Shown here: in pieces, positions 36,419-48,400 of the stretch
How positions within the stretch are numbered: position 1 is the stretch's first letter
Layout of the letters: each line of letters opens with the position of its first letter
Assembly (NCBI RefSeq): GCF_029407905.1
Contig: NC_073635.1
Location: forward strand, 37,191,501 to 37,255,500
DNA length: 64,000 nucleotides
Source of the DNA: Bubalus kerabau
Lineage: Eukaryota > Chordata > Mammalia > Artiodactyla > Bovidae
Reading direction: 5' to 3'
The notes under the pieces: model-generated
What the model saw: only the letters and a program-made list of their open reading frames with translations
Told to the model about the DNA's origin: nothing
Database searches by the model: none
Program-made: the position numbers and the translations under genes

Positions 36419-39400
36419 CAGGTGGGGCGCTCAGCCTCACCGCAGCCCCCAGGGAAGCACCAAGTGGGAGAACGGCAGAGAGTCAAGTCTGCTGAGGGCC
36501 TGACCAGTGCTCAGTGTGTGGAGGGTGAACGCTGAGCCTCTCCCACCAGTGAAGCTGTTTCAGAGGAGAACTCAGGCTTGTGCTATGAGGTTCCAGTGGT
36601 GGGGGAGGGGTGTCACAGAGAGGCAGGCTTCAGAGCATTATGGGGAAGACAATCCTTATAAATCAAGACATCCAAATGGACAGGCTACTGAGCAGGCGTA
36701 GGGTCTGACCCTGGCACAGGGCAGCCCTGCAGGTGGGCTGGAGCACAGGTCAGAGGTCACCTTGGTGAGACCCCTCTCCTCCCAAGGTGCAGAGGTCTGG
36801 CAACCCCACTTGGAGCTGGAACAGCAGGTCCGAGATATGGAATCCAGGCCCCAGTGAAATGACCAGTCAGGTCAAGAGCAAGGGCGCAGCCCTGGCCTGT
36901 AACTCGCTGCTGCGAATCTGGGTATGTGAGGTCACTGGACACCTGGGCGGGGAATGGTGAGAGAGTCAGGGCGGGACTCACTATAGGGAAGAATGTGAAG
37001 CTGGAAAAGAACCATGTCCCCCGCTGCCAGGCAGACCACTGGGTTTGGAATGTGGGGGTGGATGCTGGGATCCTGGGGGGCACGGTGCCCCAGGCCTGGG
37101 GTCCAAGGTTGCCTCTGCTGACTTGGGCTGGACACAAGTGGACCTGGGAAAGTTCAGGGGAGGAAAGCTGGAGGACCAGGGCCTGCCTGGGGGCCCCACG
37201 CTTACCTTTGTGCCCCACGCCCAGTCTAGATTCCCTTTAAGGAGAAAAGATCATCTTCCCACATGACCTGTGACCCCTGACAGACTGGGGGATCCCTCAC
37301 CCCTCCAGACCCCACCGGGAAAGCTCACCGAGGAGGAAGGCATCAAGTGTGTCCCCACTGGAGATGACCAAGCCAAGGAGGCCGCGGGGGCTACACAGGA
37401 CGAGATGGACCCTGGCACTGCCCTGGAAGGACGGGTCTGGGCCCAGTGTGCTTGTTACCTCCTAAGGACAAAGCACAGCACTGAACACCTTGGGGGAGGG
37501 GCAGGGAGACTTGCAATGTTGGATGGACAGAAGCCCAGACCAACCCCTGGTGAGGCTTGACGAGGCTCAGCGGTGCCCACCCCACCTCCCCCAGGACATG
37601 TCTCCTTCCTCACTGAACTTGCCCAGGTGACGTCCTGACCCTGGGCTCTTTCTTGTTTTCAGGAAACACCCCTGACTCAACTCAGGCCTTTTTTTCTCTT
37701 TTCTCTCCACCTGCAAAGGTCCTACTTACAGAGCAACTCAGAAACCTCACCCCATCACCCCAAATCTGCTGTCCAGTCCCGGGCCAGATGACCCTTCCAA
37801 CCCTTTCAGTGGCGAGCAGACACAGTGGTCTAGAACCTCTGGTGCAGAAGCATCCAGAGTGAGCTGGACCTGCGTCCAGGCCCTGGTCCTCTGTCTCAAG
37901 GCCCTGAAGAGAGCCAGGGTCACACCCTGGTGACCAAGAGACAGGCCTGCTCTGTAGCTGGAGGTCTGGGCTGGACAAGACTCTGGTTGGGCGGCTGCAG
38001 GGTCACACCATCTCTGTGACGTGCAGAATGCCTACTGGGAAGTGAAGCTGATGGTTTCCAAGGCCCTCTGGTGTTCAGATGGGATGGTTGACACTGACAT
38101 GAGGAACACCACTACTGCTTCCTGCCTGCCCTTCCCTGCAGCCGCAGATGGACATTTATCCAGGCAGCCAAGGACCAGGCGGGTGGGCTGGTTCACAGAT
38201 GCGTAGTCTCTCCGCCTCCTGGTTTTTTTATATGGCTTTTGAGTTTTCTGCAGCCTCCAGGCCTGGGCGGCTCTGCTTTTCTTCTCCAGTGGGCAGAGCT
38301 GCCCTTCCATTCCAATCCTTCCTTTAACTGGGCTCACCCTCTGGATGCTGCCTGCCTCATCCTTCATGCTGAGGATCAGCTTCCTGCTGGGCCCCCAGGC
38401 CAAGGAGAGCCGGGTGGCCCTGGCCAGACATTGGGCGTCACAGAGCTCCTCTGCGGAGATGTACTCTTGGCACTGGCAGCTGTGGGAGAGGACAGGGTCT
38501 GTCTTGGGTGGTGTGGGGCCCTGTGGTCCCCTCCAGAGGGATGTGAGCTGCCTGCTCTCCCTGAGCTGGGGCTGTGCTTTCCGTGGGAAACCTGCGGTGA
38601 CTGGACCACACATGCTCATGCCCTGCTCCTGCACTGGCTGGAGCCTCTCCCAGGATGTGAGCCACGCTTGGGATGAAAACCTTGTCCTGGGGGCGGGGTG
38701 GGGGAAGGCTCAGCACTTTGGCTTGGCTTCCTGCCAGGAAGAGGGATGCGAGAGCCAGCAGTTCAGCCAGAACTCTCTTGTTTATCTTCCCCTCCACTGC
38801 CCACTCCACTTGGTGCAAAGGTCAGCTGGCAGTCTAGAACTCGGGGCCAAATCGGGAACCCCTTGGCTCAGCGTCCAGTCCGGGTCAGCTCCTGGCAGTT
38901 GTTGGGGGCTGGGGCCTGGGGTGTGGACCTCACTCTCCCTGTTCCAGCACCTTCTCAGCCCAGCTGCTTGTCCCCACCGCTCTGGCCTGGTGCCCTGCTC
39001 GTGGTGCGCATGCAGGGGGCTTTCTGGGAGGAGCTTGTAGCATGTGGTTCAACCTGGGTCTTGCCAAGGCCTCTGGGACGGACCCTCTGGGAACAGTCAG
39101 GACCTGCCTGGGGTGGTGGCTTCACTGTGGTCTTAGCAGCTTGTCATCACTCACATGCCCAGCCTCGCGTTGAGCTGGCCTCCCGCCGGGTGACAGAAGG
39201 AAGAGCAGTTGTGCTGCTGGGGGGACACACAGGTGCTGGTGGCAGCCAAGAGGACTTTCCCAGGCGGACAGCGCTCCACGACCTGTGAAGGGGGAGGAGG
39301 GCCCTGACCTCAGCACCTGCAGCCTGGGGGCACCAGAGAACATTCCAGAGACAGTGCAGTGTCTTGGGAAACCAGCCCTCACAGGCCCGAGTAGGCACGC

Positions 39401-42400
39401 AAGGAGCTGGCCAGTTGGTGACATGGACAGATGCCCCGATGGCTCTAGAGAGCAGCTCCTCATCCAAGCTGAGGGCCCTCAGCTGAGGTCAGATGTGGGC
39501 AAGGCCCGGGAGCTAGGCTGGTGAGTGGTTTTCAAACTTCAGTGAATATCATATCTATCTGGGGGCTGGTGGAAACCCAGTTTGCTGGGTCCCACTCCTG
39601 GAGTTCCTAAGTCAGTGGGGTGGGGCTTGAAGGTTTGCATTTCTAACAAATTTCCAGGTAATGCTGATGCTGTCAGAGTCAAGATCACACTTTGAGAACC
39701 ACTAGCTTCCAAGGTGGTGCTTGTGGTAAAGAACCCACCTGCCAATGCAGGAGACATAAGAGAACATGGGCTCAGTCCCTGAGTTGGGAAGATTCCCTGG
39801 AGAAGGGAATGGAAACCTACTCCAGAATTCTTGGCTGGAGGATTCCATGGACAGAGGAGCCTGGTGGGCTATAGTCCATGGGGTCCCAAAGAGTCGGACA
39901 TGACTAAAGCAACTTATGCACACAGTCTACAAGAAGGCAGGGGAGAGGAGCTCAGACAGGGATGGACCTCTGGAAAGTGAGAACAACATGACTTTGGGCT
40001 CCTGGGCACGCTGAGCCAGCCAGGCTGGAGCCATGGCCGGGGCTGGTGCCTGTTTCCATCTGGTAGGGATAAAGCAGCCCCAACCTGTTCTCCTATCAAG
40101 GAGCAGGGTCTTCCATGGGGAAGTGAGAATTGCCTGAGGAAGGGTATGGGTGGGAGGAGGTGGTGAGAGAGCAGTGTTTCAGTTGGAGCTGCCGTCGGAC
40201 CCGGGTGGGTAGGCAGCCCTGGGATCCTGACAGTCGTCTTGTATACTGACTGAGCTGTAGTCAGCACAAAGGGGTCAGCCAGGGTCAGCACAGAGGCTTC
40301 TGTATCACGAGCTGGTTGAGCAAAGTGTCCCCATGAAGAGGTTGCTGTCTTTTAAGAAGAATAACTGACTCAGTGGACACAAGTTTGAGCAAACTCCAGG
40401 AGATGATGAAGAATAGGAAAGCCTGGCGTGCTGCAATTCATGGGGTTGCAAAGAATTGGACTTGACTTAACGGCTGAACAACAACTGGTCAGATCCAGAG
40501 CCTCCAGAGATGGCTGTGAGGGGAGGGTGCCCACGTCTCACTGCCAGCAGGGATGTGTGCCTGGTGAGGGACGCTGTTCCTCCTCCGGCCTCCTGGACCA
40601 CACAGGATGGTCACCCACCCCAGGGGAGACTCCCAAGACCCTTTGCAAAACTGAGGCTCTGTGGTTTTATGACAGGGAGAGAGCCCAAGTTCTTCCCACT
40701 TACGCAGGAGGTCATCCCCACCCTGGAAGGCAGAGAGACTGTGTGGATGGTGCTCCCCTCCCTCTGCCTGCCCCACTGAGGCCCTAGGGCTACCTGGGGC
40801 TGACAGTCCTCTTCACTGTTGCTCTCGTCATCGTCATAGGACTTGTATCCTGCCTGGCAGATGCAGGAGCCGTCTGACTTCTGAAAGACCCTGTTCAGGC
40901 CCCGACACGTGCAGTGGGAGGCACCTGGGGGGAGAGGAGTCCCTGGCACCTGGCAGGGAGCCAGACAGGTGGGGGATAGACACCTGCCTTTGCAAAGTAC
41001 TGACCTTGAGGGCCTTTAAGGGGTTGAATGAGATCTTCCAAATCTTAACCCTGACTTCACATTAGAATCATCTCTTAGAACTGTTTAAAAGCTATCAATA
41101 TCTGTGTCCCCTTTAGACCAATTAAATAAAAATCTCTGAGGTGAGGGCCGGACAGCTACCTTTTAAAAAGTGCCCAGAGAGCATTATTGTGCAGCCAGGG
41201 CTGAGAATTAGTGGCATGTGGGATGTTAGCTCCTCAGCCAGGGCTCGAACCCACATCCCGTGCTTTGGAAGCATGGAGTTTTAACCACTGGACTGCCAAG
41301 GAAGTCCCTGCTTAGCATATTTGATAAATTAAATGATGAGATGGAGAATTTCACGGGGGAACAGGAAACTATAAAAGACTAACAGAAATTCTAGAACTGA
41401 AAGATTCAACAGCAAAAAATAAAATATCTTTAGAAATATTTAACAGCATATTATATGGAGCTGAATAGTCCATGGAGCTGCAAAGAGTTGGACACATCTA
41501 TATGGAGCTGAAGAGAAGATAAAGTAGAATATAGGTCTGAAAAAAACATCCAAATTGAATGTCAGAAAGAGAAAATAAAAGATGAAAAATGCAGAAAATA
41601 GTGTAAGACACATGTGCATGGTGAAAAGAGATAACATATAATTTGAGAGCCAAAGGAAGGGAGAAAGGACAAAACAGAGTAAATACTTAAAAATACTAAA
41701 AAAAACCCATAATGGCTGAGAATGTCACAAAATTAAAAGACATTCAACTACTTGAGAAGTACTAAAGAAACTCAAATAGGATAAATACAAAGAAAAACTG
41801 CAGGAGAAAGCTTCAGGTACATTCCTAGAAACCAAAGATAATGAGAAAATCTTAAACCACCCAAGAAAAAGGAAAATTACCTGCAGAGAGTCAATAAGGC
41901 ACATATGTAAGACTTCTCAACATAAATAGAAAGCCAGAAGCAACGGAACCGTATTTTTAAAATGCTGAAAGAAAATAACTGTCAAGCTAGAATTTTCTGC
42001 TTAGCTAAAATATGCTTTAGGCTAAAGCTGAAAAGAGACATCTTTAGACAAATAAAACATTAGAAGATGGAAATTTAAAACCTAACAGTGTTTACAATAA
42101 CAGCAAAAGGTATCAAATACCTAGGAATAAAGTTAATTCTCTGATGGCTCAGCAGGTAAAGAATCTGCCTGCAGTGCAGGAGACAGGAGATACAGGTTTG
42201 ATCACTGGGTTGGAAAGATCCCCTGGAGGAGGAAATGGCAACCCACTCTAATATTCTTGCCTGGAGAATCCCATGTACAGAGGAGCCTGTGGGCAATAGT
42301 CCAAAGTGTTGCAAAGAGTAGAACATGACTGATGACTAAGCACAATTAATTAATAATATAATCAACTATTATTATTAATTATATTATTATATTATATAAT

Positions 42401-45400
42401 TATTATATAATTAATTAATTATATGTGTGTATGCTAAGTTGCTCTAGTCATATCTGACTCTCTGGGACCCCATGGACTGAGTGGGTTACCATGCCCTCCT
42501 CCAGGGGATCTTCCTGATCCAGGGATCAAACCCATGTTCTCTTATGTCTTCCTCATCAGCAGGTGGGTTCTTTACCTCTACTGCCACCTGGGAACCCCTT
42601 AAAATAAATCTTAATATAGAACCTCTATATCTCCTATTTTGTTCTTCTTTATGTTTGTCTTAGCTACTTGCAGTCCTTGAATTTGCATATAATCAGATCA
42701 CACCCACAAAGATCTTGCTGGAATTTTTCTTGGATTGCAAAGAAACAACAGATCCTTCAGGAGAGAGCTGACATCTTTATTTTATTGAGGCAAGGGAACA
42801 TTTCATGCAAAGATGGGCTCGATAAAGGACAGAAATGGTATGGACCTAACAGAATCAGAAGATATTAAGAAGAGGTGGCAAGAATACACAGAAGAACTGT
42901 ACAAAAAAGATCTTCACGACCCAGATAATCACGATGGTGTGATCACTGACCTAGAGCCAGACATCCTGGAATGTGAAGTCAAGTGGGCCTTAGAAAGCAT
43001 CACTATGAACAAAGCTAGTGGAGGTGATGGAATTCCAGTTGAGCTATTTCAAATCCTGAAAGATGTTGCTGTGAAAGTGCTGCACTCAATATACCAGCAA
43101 ATTTGGAAAACCCAGCAGTGGCCACAGGACTGGAAAAGGTTAGTTTTCATTCCAATCCCAAAGAAAGGCAATGCCAAAGAATGCTCAAACTACCGCACAA
43201 TTGCACTCATCTCATGCTAGTAAAGTAATGCTCAAAATTCTGCAAGCCAGGCTTCAGCAATACGTGAACTGTGAACTTCCAGTTGTTCAAGCTGGTTTTA
43301 GAAAAGGCAGAGGAACCAGAGATCAAATTGCCAACATCTGGTGGATCTGCTGGATCATGGAAAAAGCAAGAGAGTTCCAGAAAAACATCTATTTCTGCTT
43401 TATTGACTATGCCAAAGCCTTTGACTGTGTGGATCACAATAAACTGTGGAAAATTCTGAAAGAGATGGGAATACCAGACCACCTGACCTGCCTCTTGAGA
43501 AACCTATATGCAGGTCAGGAAACAACAGTTAGAACTGGACATGGAACAACAGACTGGTTCCAAATAGGAAAAGGAGTACATCAAGGCTGTATATTTTCAC
43601 GCTGCTTATTTAACTTATATGCAGAGTACATAATGAGAAACGCTGGGCTGGAAGAAACACAAGCTGGAATCAAGATTGCCGGGAGAAATATCAATAACCT
43701 CAGATATGCAGATGACAACACCCTTATGGCAGAAAGTGAAGAGGAACTAAAAAGCCTCTTGATGAAGGTGAAAGAGGAGAGTGAAAAAGTTGGCTTAAAA
43801 CTCAACATTCAGAAGACGAAGATCATGGCATCTGGTCCCATCACTTCATGGGAAATAGATGGGGAAACAGTGGAAACAGTATCAGACTATTTTTTGGGGC
43901 TCCAAAATCACTGCAGATGGTGACTGCAGCCATGAAATTAAAAGACGTTTACTCCTTGGAAGAAAAGTTATGACCAACCTAGGTAGCATATTCAAAAGCA
44001 GAGACATTACTTTGCCAACAAAGGTGCATCTAGGCAGTTCAGTTCAGTTCAGTTCAGTCGCTCAGTCGTGTCCGACTGTTTGTAACCCCAGGCTATGGTT
44101 TTTCCAGGGGTCATGTGTGGATGTGAGAGTTGGACTGTGAAGAAAGCTGAGCGCCGAAGAATTGATGCTTTTGAACTGTGGTGTTGGAGAAGACTCTTGA
44201 GAGTCCCTTGGACTGCAAGGAGATCCAACCAGTCCATTCTGAAAGAGATCAGCCCTGGGATTTCTTTGGAAGGAATGATGCTAAAGCTGAAACTCCAGTA
44301 CTTTGGCCACCTGATGCAAAGAGCTGACTCATTGGAAAAGACTCTGATGCTGGGAGGGATTGGGGGCAGGAGGAGAAGGGGACGACAGAGGATGAGATGG
44401 CTGGATGTCATCACTGACTCAATGGACGTGAGTCTGAGTGAACTCCGGGAGTTGGTGATGGACAGGGAGGCCTGGCGTGCTGCAATTCATGGGGTCGCAA
44501 AGAGTCAGACACGACTGAGCGACTGAACTGAACTGAACTGAACTGAATCCTAGCACATGGCTTAACTTTCCTTACTTATGTTCTTATTACTATCCTAGGT
44601 AAAGTCTTCTGGCTTTGTCTGTGGACATCAGCCCTCATCGGGGCAGGGCTGAAATGAGCCCCCATTGAGGCTAGATGTGTGACCCATGGGACCTAAATTT
44701 CCCTCTGTGGGACTATCTGATTAAGTCTTCTGCTGGCACAATGGACCAACAAAAGCCATGTGAAGGCCACGTCTTTGAAATGAAGGCAGGTGAAGGGGTC
44801 AGCAAGGGGTCCCTGGCTCACAGCTCTGCCCCTGATGCCCTGCATGGCTTCAGAGCTGCAGCACCGGATTGGGATCCGGCCGGGCGATCTCAGGGTCCCA
44901 GCCAACACCCCATCCTGCCCTTTGGAGCAGGCCTGGCTCTCAGCCTCTCTGAGGGTGATCCTCCTACTCCCTGTCTGCGTGTTGAAGTCATTGCCCAAAC
45001 TCATCTCATCCACGCACACGATTCCACTCAGGGTTAAGGTGGCTTCCTGCAAAGTTACACCATTGACCCTCAAAGCTGCAGGGACAGGAGACCTGGTGTG
45101 TTTGGAGTCCCTGTCTACAGACAAGGTCAGCTAGCCAGCTGGCTGCCCATGAGACTCACCTGGTGGAGAGAAGGCAGAACTCCCACAGGGCAGGCAGCCT
45201 GCCTGGCCTGGCTGGGCACTGAAGGTGCCTGAGGGGCAGGGAAGGCACTCTCCCACGCTGTCTGCCTGGTTGCTATTCCGGAAGGTTCCAGGTGGGCAGG
45301 GCCTGGGGCTGGGGGTCCCGGCGGGACAGTAGTGCCCCACCGGGCAGGGCTGGCTGTAGTAGCTCTCTGTCCCTGTGGGGAGTGGAGAGGTTTCTGAGCC

Positions 45401-48400
45401 GTAGGCTACAGTGAAGGCGGGGACAGATGCCAGGCAGCCCGTGTCCTATTCCTGGGCCCCAGCTTCACCGTGTGCGCATGTACAGTGCTGCGCACGGTCT
45501 GATTCGTAGGTCTTCATCCAGCATCAGGACAGATGTAATGCCTCCCTGCTCCCAGTCCTCTTTCACCTGTGTCCTCCATGGGTCTGAGCTACAGGCCTGT
45601 CCCCCGCACACTCCTAGGGTTCTGCTGGCCTCTCCACCTGCCACCTCTGTCCGCCCCACCAGGCTCAGCCTAGTTCTGACCAGAGGCCCAAGCTGTGCCC
45701 CCCTGCTTCCCACTCTCACCCTGGTGGCAACTGAATCCGGCAGGACAGGGCTGGCAGGGCAGGGTGTCCAGGGCCCAGCTGTGGTAGGTGCCTGCTTCAC
45801 AGAGCCGGCAGGAAGTCTCCTGGGAGACCCTGAGGCCACTTCCATTCAGGGCCTCAGAGCCCCCGGGGCACACACGTGGATGGGCACTGCCGGGGGGGCA
45901 GTAGTGGGGAAACACGCAGCTGCACAGACAGAGTCCAGGCCCCAGTTTCATGATGATGGGTCTGTGTTGTGGCTTCTTGTCTCACCAGTAGAGCCCGACC
46001 TCCCCCAGGCATGGGCCTTAAACTGGTAAGCTGGCAAGGAGAGGGGGGCCCCACTATCACCCCAGATGGGGACCTCTGGTTGCTTTGTGTCTGATGGGCC
46101 TAAGCATGTTGTGGTGCCTTTCTGGAGGGGCTGAGCTGTGCCCAGGTGGCCAGGCCATTGGGCAGCATCCATGTCCATGCTCCCTGCCCACCTCACCCTG
46201 GACATGAGGATGTGTGGACTAGATAAGACTGGTGGGGCAGCTAGGGGAGTTAGTCCAGGACATAGGAATGGGGCTGCCAGGTGAAATACAAAGTGTGTAG
46301 TCACACTTGAATTTCAGATAAACAGTATAAATGCTCCCAAGCATTGCATGGGCCATAGTTACATGAGCAATTTACTCGGTTTACCTGAAATTCAAATGTA
46401 ACTGGGTTTCCTGCATTTTAATTTATTTACTTAAACCTGGCCGCCCTACAGGATGACCCTAGACCCTGATGAAGGGCATCTCAGTGCAGTTTGCTTTCTC
46501 GCCCTCCTTCCCTGGGACAGAGGCGGAGAAGACAAGCAGAGGGTCCCCGGTGCTTGTCACTGAGCCCCGCTGTTTGGCCTGAATCCTTTAGGAACCTGAG
46601 GGTGTTGACCCCTGTTGGAGAGCCCGGAGGCTGAGACATGCTGGGGAGCCTCAGATTCAGACGGCGGGGTTGGGGTACTCACAGCTGACCTGGGCCAGTG
46701 TAGGTTGAGGAGCCGGCAGGGCAGACATAGCCCCCAGGGCAGAGCGGGGGGACCCCAGTCTGGGGCCTGCAGTAGGAGCCAGCCCTGCAGATGACCTCGG
46801 CCACAGCACCTGAGGGAGACAGAGACAGGCTGAGGGCCCTTGCCTTGGGGGGATCCAAATGCACGGAACCAACCAAAGACTGGGTGGACACTGGGGGACC
46901 AGGCCGATGGTTTGCTAGGGCCAGCAGGTGGCCATGCAGTGCCTATGTGATGTTCCTTGGGCCTCTTGTGTGAACTCCTGGGGTGCAGGGCTGGGGGCAG
47001 GGGCTGGGAGGGATGAAGCGCTGCAGTCTCACCTGCAGGGCACTCGGTTCCAGCTCTGCAGGGGGTTGCAAACACATTTGCGCGGCCACTCTGCTCAGCC
47101 TCTGGGCAGTAGTGGCCAGGGGGGCAGAGTTCACAGTCTCCCCAGGATGATGCCCCTGGCTCTGCCCGAAATGTTCCAGGTGGGCAGAGAAGGGCACCCT
47201 GACCACCTGGACACCAGTGGCCTGGAGGACATGAGTGGTCTTCGACGGAAGAGAGACCTGGGGCAAAGGCAGAAGGCAAGGAAGGTGCCCCTCAGTGCCT
47301 CTTGACTCTCCTCCCTAGAGGCCTCAGCATCCGGCCTGGGGGCAGCCTCTCACCTGGGGATGGGCAGTGGTAGCCGGCTGGGCAGGGGAGGCACTCTGCC
47401 AGACTCTGGGCCCCTTCTGCTGCCAGGTAGGTGTGCTCCGGGCAGGCCTGAGGGGCTCCTGGGTGGGTGTTACTGCCTCCGGGGCAGTAGTGGCCAGCTG
47501 GGCAGGGCTGGATGGCCGAGGCCCCTGGAAGCAAGGGCAGGGCTCATGTTCCCTGCTTCCCAGCCCTTCTCAGGAGCTGTGCACTCCAAGCTCACAGGTG
47601 CCTCACCCGCTTTGCACCAATGCCCGGCAGGGCAAGGCCCACAGTCTTCTTGTTGCTTGGCTCCAGGGGTGGCTGTCACAGTGTGAGGTGGGCACGGGGC
47701 GGGTTCTCCACTGCCCTCTGGGCAGTAAAAGCCTGAAGCACATGGATGGTGCTGGGTCCCCAGAGGCAGGGAGACTCTGCCCCGTGGCAGGTGGGGCACA
47801 GCACTGGGATGGCGGGAGCCTGTGTTTGGAGCAGAGGCTGGGGGACTCTGTTGCCCAGGAGTTGTAAGGTCTGGATGCCAGTCCTGGTTCCCCTGGCTTC
47901 TGCGTTTGTCAAATCAGTGACCATCCAGATTGCATTGGGTGTGTACCATATAGGCTGTTACATACATGTGGTATATGCAATTACACACTTGTGTATCATG
48001 TACACATTAGATGTATAAAAACCAGGGTCGACTATTTTTAGAGTCTGTTTGTGACACACGGAAAAGCTTCTCTGCTAGGGTGGGCCATGCGGTGAGGGCT
48101 GGACGGTCTTCCCTCTGCCTCTTTCACATCCCCCAGGGGCAGGAAAAGGGGGCTGTTACCTTGTGGACACTGCTTGGCACACAGCTGTCCCTGGGAACAT
48201 GGGTGCTGGGGCTCCCTGGGGCCTGGTGTTGTCACTGCAGAGGTCCCAGGTGGGCAGAAATAACCAGCAGGACACTTCCCCCTCACCTGTCCGTTTCTAC
48301 CAGCCAGAGAGAGGGGAGGGCGTGAGACCAGGATGGAGTGGCCCTCCTGAGCCCAGTTTCCCAGTGCTGGGGGAAGCCCACCCTGGCTTCGGACACTCTC

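Noticed and set aside
38032..38634. 200-codon continuous minus-strand frame
   Set aside because: Only the 38338-38479 part has exon boundaries and fits neighbours. The flanks are intronic.
42813..44526. Reverse-transcriptase-encoding open frames taken as a gene
   Set aside because: They match BovB retrotransposon sequence present in several decayed copies in this same window.
46557..47279. 240-codon continuous minus-strand frame
   Set aside because: It covers exon 17 but reads through the intron. The splice sites at 47257 and 47033 fit the rest of the gene.
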